This document shows positions 12,145-21,982 of a stretch of DNA of 64,000 nt, one piece after another (position 1 is the stretch's first letter; each line of letters begins with the position of its first letter). Below the pieces are notes generated by a model. The model saw nothing but the letters and a program-made list of their open reading frames with translations. It did no database searches and was not told where the DNA came from. The translations under genes and the position numbers were made by a program. This DNA is from Wolfiporia cocos. Its lineage: Eukaryota; Basidiomycota; Agaricomycetes; Polyporales; Phaeolaceae. The stretch is from assembly GCA_029448655.1 (NCBI GenBank), contig JACCLO010000021.1, forward strand, positions 62,001 through 126,000, given 5' to 3'.

Positions 12145-13482
12145 TCAGTAATCTTCATAGTACTTCGGGTCAGCGTCCTCTTCCGAGGCCGATCTGCTCG
12201 TCCAATCGGATCCCTCCTCCCTAGCAACCGAGACATCAGCGAGCTCTTCCTCCAGCTCCTGAGCGCGCTCCCGAGCTTGGTCGCGCTGCGCCCTTAGCTT
12301 GCCGCATGTTTGTTTCGACGTCTCCAAAACCGTTGCTAGTCTCCGCATCTTCGCTTCGTACTCGTCGTTGCCCCGCTTGAGGCACGCCGTTAGGGACTCG
12401 ACGCACGATGTGAGTACCTTGATCTCGCGTGCCTGGGCATCTGCGCGTGCCTTTGCTTGTTGCCTGCTCGCGCGCTCGGCCTCCAGCTCCGTGGTCCGAG
12501 CCGCAAGAGCTTCCTCGGTGTACGCAGACTGACTCTTGACCGCCGCCCAACGGACCTCCAGCTCTTGGGTGCGCATCTCGGCCTGCGTGCGCGCCGCTCG
12601 CTCAGCTTCAATTTCTGAGAACGTGGCCGCGAGGGCTTTCTCCGCAGCTGCACGCTCTGCTTCCGACGTCTCATAGCGCGCTCGCATTTCACGCTTGCGC
12701 GACTTGGCTTCAAGTCGGCTCGCGCGCTCGGCCTCGAGCTCTACCGCCTTCGCTTCAAGCTCAGAAGATTTGGTATTGTGAGCAAGCTGCATCGCTGCGC
12801 GCTCAACCTCGCTTTCTTCCAAGCGCACCTGCAGCTCGCGGAGTTGTTCTTCGGCTTCGAATCGGGCTGTGCGTTCGTTGTCGAGCTCTACGGATCTAGC
12901 AGTCAAAGCAGTCGCAATAGATGCGCGCTGAGCGTCGGATAGGTCACAGCGTGTGCGAAGCTCTGATATGAGCATGTCTTTAGCTGCGACACTCTCCTGA
13001 AGATCATCGCACTTCAATGGAACGTGCGTTCAGCGCCATCATATTGCACCGATATTAGGATATGCGCGCACCTCCTGGCGAAGTTGAGTAAGGTTGCTCT
13101 CGAGTTCGTCTCGTACGCTCTCTAGCGTCTTTATCATGTCATTCTTTGAGGCGAGTGCCTCTTCCGCATCAACCAGCTGAGGAAGATTAGCCATTAATCA
13201 ATCCGAGATGTTGTGAAAGCATCATCTAACAAGACACGCACCCTGCTTTCAAGTTCTTCGATGACCTCAGCATCGTCGGGAAGCGAGATGACAGAACCGA
13301 CGGGGCTGCCTAAGCGCAGAACACAAACATTAGCATTCGCAGCCATTTACGAGAAGACACTACGCACCCCCATCAACCGTGACTATCGAAACATCGCTCG
13401 AAACGCTCTTCCGACTGAGAGCACTGGAGTTTCGCAGGCGCGAAAGAATGGAAGACCTAGAGCTCTTTGTCCTTGAAAGCAT
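12145..13482 (-). CDS. Coiled-coil protein, array copy E
   Basis: Unrecognised coiled-coil protein of about 384 residues. Exons 13482-13368, 13309-13242, 13176-13072 and 13011-12145 are in phase. The start codon sits in a strong CCACCATG context. Exon 1 is Ser/Arg-rich (MLSRTKSSRSSILSRLRN) and ends VDGG in phase 1. Exon 2 encodes SPVGSVISLPDD and ends EELESR. Exon 3 is the 35-residue LVDAEEALASKN type. The long exon has about 260 residues of heptads with repeated ELEAERASR units, then an acidic tail ending in DPKYYEDY. Unlike copies B, C, D and F, no palindrome is visible in the 2.5 kb upstream. Confidence 0.82.
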
Positions 13483-16041
13483 GGTGGAGATGGTGAAGAC
13501 TAAAGAGACGAGAGCGCTCGTATGAGCTGAAGCCTTGAGGTCGTGTGACAGCGCGTGGTCAGCATGCGTTCTTCGCGAGTGACGCTGGTAAGAGCCCTGC
13601 CAATTCAGCACTTGTGCTGTCGTGCTGCTTCAAATTTCGAAGCTAAGCTTCACCCTTCACGTATCATTCAATTCTTGGTGGGGTGCTGGTACCCGATACG
13701 ACGATAGACGTTCCGGCCTTTAACGCACTGGAAAGCGTGAGCCTGTCGCGTGCTGTCCTGAGATGCGGGGAACGAACATCATTCAGTATGATCATGGGCA
13801 CTTCAGTTCCATGTTTACAATCGGCTCATGGGGACGTGAGCTAATGGGATAGTTATGCAGGCTTTCAGAATCCTCCGCCACGCTTGAAGGTGCGATGACA
13901 TACCAGCATTTTCCATCGTTGAGTACCAAATTGTCAATGTGGGACTGGAATATGTGCAAGTCCGAAGTGTTTGAGCCGCTCTTTATTGCCCTGTCGGTCT
14001 GAGGTTGTCGATCAGTCAAGCTAACTGAGTCATGGATACATGGGTTACTGATAATTATGGGCGATGTAAGAGATGAAATGGCTGACGCACTAACACGTTT
14101 GTGGCACCCTGCCATTGTTTGGCTCTTATGGGCCAGGAAACTGGGCCAGGAAACAGTGCAGCTGGGATGACCAAACATAACATCGAAATCGATCGAGAAC
14201 TCGTCCCCATGTTGGTTCGAACCACAACATCACTATGGTCCATCCTGCTTTTCTTTCCTTCTATACTAGATTTGACGAACATGCGGCTGCGACAGTGCTA
14301 CACGAACGGGGTTCCGCTGGGACTCGTTGATATAATGTTTGCAACAGACGGCTTCACACACTGGCAATCTCTGTTCTCGATGTTCTGTCTTGGCTCACTG
14401 GGGCGTGCCGCCACGTTTGCTTGATAACATTGGAACGTATATCCTGCTAGTACCTATTGGCTCACGGAACGTACCGCTACGCGGGTCTACAAACGAATGT
14501 CTTGGTAGCGACCTGCAATATTGGCCCAATCCTCCAAAGTCACGATGATCAAATCACAGAAGGCATGTAGCTTGCAGTTGGGTGATCGGGAACTATGCAT
14601 TATAGTTAGTTGCACTTGTAGCGGACTAAATGCTCGAGCCCAAACTACTCGGTGTTGGCATCTAAATTCTCCTTCGCTACTCCTGAATATCTCTACACTC
14701 TCGTGACATAGCCATGAGTATGCTCCTTCTGCTGGTGTGTTCTCCATGGCCTATGATGCGCTGCCAAATGTGGTCTTCTTGCTGCCCCACGACGCCCTAC
14801 CAGTCACTTCGTGCATCTGGGGGTATATTTTCTCGTTATACTGACCGGCTTCCCTGTACACCCTCTCCGCCCGCTCACACATCCAGTCATTTATGCCGCT
14901 GGACCATTCGTTCTGTCATCCCCTCAGTAGGTTTTCCCAAGCATGTCTTGCCATGCTCTGCGACAATTACCGTGTCTCGGGGAAACCTTTTGGGAGGTAG
15001 TTCTGCCGAACTGTCCAGGGAGTCGCTATGCAGTGGCTCGCATTGCAGTCCGGGAACTATCTGATCCCCAACAATCTCATCGGATCAGGTATATTCAAGA
15101 TTACAACGATGGGTAGGTAGTATATGGCAGGTTGCGGTTGGCTGAGACTTCCCTTTTGACCATCAACTTCTGCTTATATCTCCCTTTCTGAGATAACAAC
15201 TGTAGATTGTCATTCGATGTCTCGTCCTTCAAAGTGACGGCTGTACGATCAACTCGCAGGTCGTAAAGTTAAGTTGGAAAGCTCGGATCTCCGTAATGGC
15301 GCGACGAAGCCTCTCTCTGCATTCCGAATCGTTGCTTTGAGTGTGATTGTTTGAAGTAGGTTTGCAGATATACTGTGCATATCGGGGAGATGTCCCACTA
15401 GGCAAGGTATGGTCGTATGTAAGTACTGCACAGGTTTGTGGCTTCGTAGGGCCCACAATTCCTGGCTGCTCTAGGGTATCAGCCTCATTCACTGGTGATC
15501 AAGTAATTTCCAAGGAATATCCAGTTCGCTATCTGGTTTCTGTCTGCCGGGGCTCCGCTTTGCCCCCTACCTATTCGTTGTGCTTCTGGACCAGTGAGGG
15601 CTGCATGGTTCACAGAAATCGTTCACGGTCCAACGTATTGTGACCTGGGCATTAAATCAATGTTCATGACTACTGTTCCTTTGGCGCGCCGGAAATCTGT
15701 AGTTCGAACAATGTTATGAGAGGCTTGTGTCTGCTCAGGGCTCCGAACGACTCCCATCGAAAGTCGTTGTCATACGGCAAATCAGGCTGTGATGCGGTAC
15801 AATATGCATTCCAAGATTGTACATAACAGGACAGCGGTACGGGACAATGATATGTGACACGAAGAAAACTACACGATGTTGTACAGATAACCTGCTCCTC
15901 CGTATGTAACACAGATGTTGTACAAGAAAGCAAGCATGATAATGAATGCCCATGGCTCACACAAGGCACTGAACTCTCCGTCTGAGACCGTCTGAGACCT
16001 CCCTCGTAGCCTCCGCAGCTGGCTCAGCAGCGCGTCGCCGA
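13483..16041. other. Gene-poor 2.5 kb stretch between copies E and F
   Basis: Only short ORFs on both strands. A minus-strand frame at 14178-13792 and another at 14747-14487 have protein-like composition but no start, splice context or family that I recognise. They may be scraps of a decayed gene. No palindrome of the array type is seen. Confidence 0.4.
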
Positions 16042-18292
16042 TCACAGGCGGATAGCCATCCTCTCGATCTCCTTCCTCGCCTTGTTGCGCTCGCTCCTGT
16101 ACCTTGCGCATTTCTCGTTAGTCCTCTGCAGCTCGGCAGTCAACGTCGTGACCTTCCCAGACAGCTCCTCCATCTTGCGCGTCTGGGTCACCATCCGCTC
16201 CTCGACGTTCCAGCGTGCGGTGCGCTGGGCATCTAGGCCAGCCTGCGCAGCATTTGCCGCCATCTCCTCGGAGGCCAGCTTCGACCTCAACTCGGCGCAC
16301 TCCTGCTGGAGCTTCTCCAGCCCGACGCTGCTCTCGCTCCCCAGCGCCGCGATCTTCGCCGCCTTGCGGTCGTCCTCCAGCTTCAACTCGTCGATGCGGT
16401 CCGTCAGCTTCACAATCTCGGCGTCGCGCGCCTGCATGACAGCCTCGACGTCAATGAGCGCGCGCTGAAGGGCGTCGGCACGGTCCGTCAGCCTCGCGAT
16501 CTCGCGGTCGCGCGCCTTGGTCTGCGCCTCCGCGTCGACGCGCGCTATATGCTCCGACTGCCTCGCGAGCTGTTCCGCGCGCGAGAACGACGTCGCGCTC
16601 GCGAGCCTGCCCTCCAGCTCCTCCACAAGCGCACGCGTTTTGGCGGCCTCCTCGTTCGCGCGCGCGAGCTTGCCTTGCACTTCCTCCACGAGCGCCTGCG
16701 CCTTGTCGGCCTCCTCGTTCACGCGCATGCGCCGCTCGGCGGCCTGCGCGGCCTGGTCCTCGAGCTTGCGCACCCGCGCCGCGCTCGTCTTGCTCTCAAG
16801 CTCGAGGCCCGCGATGCAGATCTCGAGCTCGCGCACCTTGCGCGTCGCGTCGGCGTGCTGTGCTTCGGACTCGGTGCGCGCCTCGGCGTGTGTTGCCTCG
16901 GCGGTCGCGAGCTGCTCCTTGATGGCGGCGACGCAGTCGTATGCGGCGTCGCGCTCCGTGGCTAGGTCGGCGCACCTCGCCTCGAGCGCCGCGACCTGTG
17001 CGTCGTGGGCGACCTGGGAGCGCACGGCGTTCTCCGCGAGCTCGTCGATTCGCTTCTCGGTAGAGGACCCAAACTCGACAAGTTCGCGCTCAATCTGGGC
17101 GGAACGCTGTTGGTTCTCCTCGATTTCACCTTTGAACCGTGCGCACATCGCCTTCAGCTCTGTGATTTCCCCCTCGGACTTCGCACGAAGGGATTCGAAC
17201 TCATTTGAGCGCTCTTCCAGCTCACTCGCTTGAACCCACAGCTGGTCCTCAGCTGCCGCGAGCTCCTTCTCGGTTTCCTCGTGCCGGGAGCGCTCGAGCT
17301 TGAGCTCATTGGATGTGCGGTCGAGCGCGCCTTCGGTGGCTGAAAGGAGCGCAGACAGGTCCTCGCGACGACTGCGCAGCTCGCGGGCGTCTTCCCTGGC
17401 ACGCTGGCACGCCGAGCGCTCCGCGTCGAGTTCTGCAGTCTGCGTAGCGAGGGCCTCCTCCGCACGCTTCGCGCGCTCCTCTGCCGCCCTGCAGCGCGCC
17501 TGCAGGTCGCGGTTGCTCTCCTCCGCGTCCTGGCGGCCTGCGCGCTCCGCACGCAGCTCCTGCGACAGCGTGTCGTGTAATTCGTTGCTCATCGCGATGA
17601 TAGAGTCATTTTGGTCAAGCTGCGTCTGCAGCTCGCGGACGCGCTCGTCGGCCTTGGCGCGCGCCGAGTGCTCGGCCTCAAGCTCCGCGGAGGCGACGGT
17701 GAGCCACTCGTGCGTCGACGCGCACTCGGCCTGTGCGGAGTCGCGCTCCGCCTCGAGCTCGCGGATCTGCTTGTCCTGCGCAGCGATGGTCGTGTGCGCT
17801 TGGTTACACTGATGGAGACCGTGCGGCAACGGGCGTCAATGTGTATTTGGGTGGCGCGGCCGCGTTACGTACCTCCTGACGCACGGCGATGAGGGTCTGC
17901 TCGAGGTCCTCTGCGCTCGTCTCGAGCGTTTTCAGCATGCTGGTCTTTGCCTCGAGCGCCAGAGAGGCGTTAGCCAGCTGTGAACTTGTTCAGCGAGCGC
18001 ATCAATGGTAATGAGAGTCTGAGCACCTTATGCTCGAGGTCCTGGATGATGGCCTCATCGTCTGGGAGCGAGATGACGGAGTTTACGGGACTCTGGCTGT
18101 AGTGCTCATCTACTAGTGCAGAAGGCCCGCGTCACGACGGTGAGGTCACCATATCAGGGCCCGAGTGACGAAACACGTACCTTCGTCTACCGAGACGAGC
18201 GACTCCGTGCTGGAAAGGCTGTGAGTACTGACGGGACGGCTACTTGGAGCCTGGCCTTGTAGGCGAGAGAGGAGGGCCTTGGACGAGAGCAT
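16042..18292 (-). CDS. Coiled-coil protein, array copy F
   Basis: Unrecognised coiled-coil protein of about 688 residues. Exons 18292-18181, 18112-18027, 17977-17873 and 17808-16042 are in phase. Exon 1 starts MLSSKALLSRLQG and ends VSVDE in phase 1. Exon 2 has SPVNSVISLPDDE and ends QDLEHK. Exon 3 is a 35-residue LANASLALEAKTS type ending AVRQE. The long exon is continuous heptad repeat (for example RELEAERDSAQAE and ELDAERSACQRA). It stays helical to the end (ARKEIERMAIRL), lacking the tails of C, D and E. Its codon use is clearly more GC-rich than that of the other copies. A perfect palindrome lies about 520 bp upstream. Confidence 0.85.
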
Positions 18293-19031
18293 GGTGGGCT
18301 GAGGCAAGCCTGGAGACTTCGTGGCGCCCGGAAGACGACCACGGTCTCGGTTAGGAGCGTGGGATCGTGCATCACACGGCCGCTCTTACGTGACGTTACG
18401 TCCATTCAGATCTAGAATGACCGGGCTTGTGAAGTTTAACGGAGCAGGCCCTTTGCGTGAGGTCGTCGCTGCATTAATCTAAGAGCTAGGCAGTAGAGAC
18501 TGAGGTAACATCTATTGCATGATTATGAGTTTGCTGCTCATACAATCGCGAGTACATTCTGGTAGTCTGCGCCTCTTGCTTGCTCCTCTCGCCGACACAT
18601 TGTCGAAGAACAATGGCCTCTCCTGTGTCATGCAGAGGCAGATGTAGAACAATATCCTATCGGCTTAGAACTCTTGGAAGATCTGCCAAAGAAAGCAGGG
18701 CCTGCTGCATATACTTACATGGCTGTGGCTGGAATACTCAATTTGGGCTACTGGTAATGCCATGTCCGTTATTCGTGATGGACGTTCGCGTCTACGCGAT
18801 CACTCAAAACGCGTGACGTCACGCGTCTGACGCGGCGCGCCATTGCCATCGGGATCCTTGTCTCAGGAACCCTCATCCTGATCTTGAGCCAAAGTACAAG
18901 GCGGTAGCGACTGGCGACAACAATGTATTGGCCATTGCGCGTTCCACGAGCGCGAACAATCTCTTGTCGGATGCAGGCATCAATTGACTTCACGCTCCCA
19001 CTATCGTCTCCGCATGCCTTAGCAATTGGTT
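18293..19031. other. Intergenic region upstream of copy F
   Basis: Carries the perfect palindrome at 18809-18826 followed by CTGACGCGGCGCGCC. No convincing ORF. Confidence 0.5.
18809..18826. promoter_or_regulatory. CRE/MluI-box palindrome upstream of copy F
   Basis: Perfect ACGCGTGACGTCACGCGT, identical to the one upstream of copy B and followed by the same CTG. It lies about 520 bp 5' of the copy F start codon at 18292. Confidence 0.7.
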
Positions 19032-19456
19032 GTAAAATGTCACGCGGTATCCGTAATCTGTATCGCTACCGTGTACGGCCAGACCGGTTACTTCATTGCT
19101 GAGCTCTTGCTCGCAGACCACGCCTTGGCCTCCAAGATCAAGCCGGTCACCCGCCTCTTGCTGCACCCGAACGCGTGCCAAGGACCTCACCCAGCTCGGC
19201 GCGCAGATATTGTGAGAGACTCAGTATTTTCGCTAAGTTGCTCAGGAACTCGGGTACGGACACAACTCTGCTCATCCCAACCGTGCACGAGCAGAAGCCC
19301 TGGCTCGCGGAAGAGGTAGTTATGACGACGCGCGAGGCGGGCGTACCGAATGCCGTGCCGCTCAGCCTGGCGGATTGCGACCCCACGGAGGAGGGCGAGC
19401 AGTAGCGCTTCCTCAAGATTGAGACGCTGCTCATGGATGGCGAGGGTCTAGACACC
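19032..19456 (+). pseudogene. NmrA-like Rossmann-fold reductase relic
   Basis: Two pieces of an NmrA-like NAD(P)-binding protein lie in different frames. The first (about 19038-19190) reads TVYGQTGYFIAELLL, the dinucleotide-binding start, and KIKPVTRLLLHPNA. After a shift and a stop the second (about 19220-19405) reads LLRNSGTDTTLLIPTVHEQK and VMTTREAGVPNAVPLS, then stops at EEGEQ. Another frame-continuous piece (RFLKIETLLMDGEG) follows the stop. The C-terminal half is missing. No intact copy is in the window. Family assignment is from these motifs and is moderately sure. Confidence 0.6.
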
Positions 19457-19913
19457 GCTGCGGGGACCTCTCCGTATATTCTTATTATTCAGTAACCACC
19501 GTCGACCCGCCTAAAACAATGCGGAGCACAGAACGATGCCTAGAGTCTACTCTTATATGACAAGAAAGCGCAGAAGAACACTTCTTTCGCCCCCGCCGCA
19601 CTCGGCGATGCTACTCTGCTCGCCGTACAAATGCCCAATAATCGGAGCTGCGAAGGCGGCCTCGCAGACACTGTACGCGGACAGTTCATCATTCTCACCG
19701 GCCTCAGTGGGTCCTGACTCAATAGCCCGCTGTCAGACTGACTTCTGACTAGCTGAAGGCCCGTGAACGGTCCGGACCTCACGTCAAACGCGCATAGGTG
19801 GTCGGACGAGCAAGAAGACAGGATGAATCATACTAGACGATGCGTGCGAAAATCTCGGGCCTCTATTTAATATGAAAGAAATAGCGACCGCTCTGGAGAG
19901 ACTGTGAGATGTA
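19457..19913. other. Stretch between the NmrA relic and the gypsy element
   Basis: Short plus-strand piece near 19605-19725 has protein-like composition (TLLAVQMPNNRSCEGGLAD) but no context; it may belong to the same decayed locus. Otherwise empty. Confidence 0.35.
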
Positions 19914-20272
19914 TGTCACAAGCCGATTTTCTCCAACTTGCTTGCGACTAGGAACAACCCTTATCTTATCTAAGCGCCCGCCTATGCATCACGTGCAAGG
20001 ACCCCGAACACCCCACACGTGCCTACACAGACCCCGGACACCCTTGATGTGGCTCTACACCTACGATAGGGTTTACCATACTCTAAACGGTCTACCAGCT
20101 TACGTAATACTGTATAGTAGCCAAACATGTACAAACAGCCTACCAGCCAGACGAGCAGGGAGCACCCCAGACTCGTCTTGGCCTTTGTTGCCTTGAGTAG
20201 CCTCAGACTAGGAATACGCTTTCACGCGAGTAATATTCCCCTGAGTAGTTGCTTGAGATAGTGCTTGTGTCA
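19914..20272 (+). repeat. 5' LTR of the dUTPase gypsy element
   Basis: 359 bp, starts TGTCACAAGC and ends TGTGTCA. It has a 30-bp segment at about 19997-20026 that the 3' LTR lacks. Confidence 0.88.
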
Positions 20273-21596
20273 TAAGACGAGTCTCCACCCCGATCTGAGT
20301 TCATTCCAGATCAATCCCGGCGCACCAGGGGCAAAGTGCATTGTTTCTTTGCCCTCGAGTTGACTTTGGTCGATTCAGGTGTTAAACTCTTATCCTCCCG
20401 TATCCCAGAGACAAGGGACTGGGTTCTGGGGGACTATACTTGTGAACAGTGTGTAGGGGACCTCTCCTACCGTTGCTTCTAAGCTACTGGGCCACCGTCG
20501 TGCAACGCGGCGTAAAGGCTTTGGGTTACATCCCCACCGTAGTAGTTGTGTACCCGACGCGAAATAATCAAAGGCGTTAAGGGGCCCTACGGCAGATTAC
20601 AGAGGCACTGGGCACCTATTTACGCGCATTACCGCGCCAACTATATGGGCATTACCGCCCCCCCGTTACTATACCCAGCGCCCCACAAGGCGGCTGAAGG
20701 AGCGCGACACAGCTCACACTATACGGCCACTTGGCCCAACACGATAGTTTTTAGACCCTCCATCACAAGTGACACAGACTCACAGCTCTGTGGGACCCTG
20801 GCTACAGGGGAATCCCTATAGGGCCTACAAGGCGGTGTGCCAGCCACAAGGCAACCAGTCGGCTGTATCCCCAAGGGGGAACTCCTAAGGCGACCAAGCG
20901 AGACGACACACAGACGAGCAAGTCTTAGAGGGCCCCCGGGGCAGAGACGCACACAAAGACAGATGAGAGAGGAGCCATAGGCTCAGTTGTCGAGAATCCT
21001 AAAGATGGGGAAGTAAGTCCCCATCTCGTCGTACTTATACATGCATAGCTGACCAGTAATGGTCGCCCTAAAGTCGCGGCCTGTGCGCAGTAACTACCAG
21101 GGCACATGATATGTAACTATATGTAACGACATGTGGACGGTGTGACCATAACGTGAGTACCTAAGATGCGCGCTACCCTACAGCGCTAACCTATGGTCAT
21201 ATGATCTAAACGGAGTCCTGGACGGGCGCTGGAGGTGGCTGAGGATCAGGGAAGCGCGCGCGCACCTAGCGGCGCCTATAATACCTATAGCGAGGGATGT
21301 TACGTATCCTAGAGGAAAGTTTGTGACAACAAGGGTTTAGATCCCGTGCCCCCGGTATCCCGAATTAGCTTCGGGGCTGGACGAGGTTTCGGAGGCAGAG
21401 ATTACTTGCCGGCCTTGGGCTGAAAACCCCTTGGCATTTCTTGGCGCACCTCCGGAAAAGAGGTGGTCTCTGAATAGGGTGGAAAGACAGTTTCTAGTTA
21501 CCACCCCGATCGCAGCTATAGGCTGATTTACAGTGGGCGGGTAGCGCTGTTTTTCGCGACTCTACATTCATTACATACATCCTTCACTACAATACA
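20273..21596. other. Untranslated leader of the gypsy element
   Basis: No coding content. It contains GGGTTCTGGGGG at about 20421, also found after the LTR of the second gypsy element at about 60319, and a stem-loop type sequence with GATGGGG and CCCCATC arms at about 21003-21026. Confidence 0.5.
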
Positions 21597-21980
21597 ATGG
21601 CCGCTCCGCACACCCTCAAATATGTCCGCAACCCGCGGCCTGAACCTCTAACACCGGCCGACGTCCTGATCCCCGGATCCGTCAGCACCAACCCGTTCCA
21701 CCCAGGGCAGTGGGTAAACTACCAAATGCACGGCCTCCCCGACGACTTCGCGCTACTATCGGTGGCCGATAGTATCCACGCCCCCCGCCAGCACGTCGAA
21801 GTCGCTCTCGTACGAACCGAGACCATAGGAGAGCACCGCTCCGCTCGCTCACTAGTCCTCGGAGGCTCGGTGGAAGACCAAGGTCCCGGTATTGAGCGGT
21901 TGGACCAGGCATTCCACCTGGCACAAGAGCAATCGAACACCATCCGAGGGATGAGTCCCGCACACATCGACTCGCCCTAG
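21597..21980 (+). CDS. Gypsy element, N-terminal gag piece
   Basis: 127 codons starting MAAPHTLKYVRNPRPEP, ending at TAG 21978. The next frame begins almost at once at 21983, so this is either a separate short ORF or the gag N-terminus split by a frameshift. Rich in Pro and polar residues; no domain recognised. Confidence 0.55.
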   Translation: MAAPHTLKYVRNPRPEPLTPADVLIPGSVSTNPFHPGQWVNYQMHGLPDDFALLSVADSIHAPRQHVEVALVRTETIGEHRSARSLVLGGSVEDQGPGIERLDQAFHLAQEQSNTIRGMSPAHIDSP

Positions 21981-21982
21981 CC

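Noticed and set aside
13792..14747. Possible minus-strand gene between copies E and F
   Set aside because: Protein-like composition in short frames, but no splice model, family or start could be supported.
16517..17812. Long plus-strand Ser/Ala/Arg ORFs (238 and 170 codons)
   Set aside because: Antisense of copy F; composition mirrors the heptad codons.
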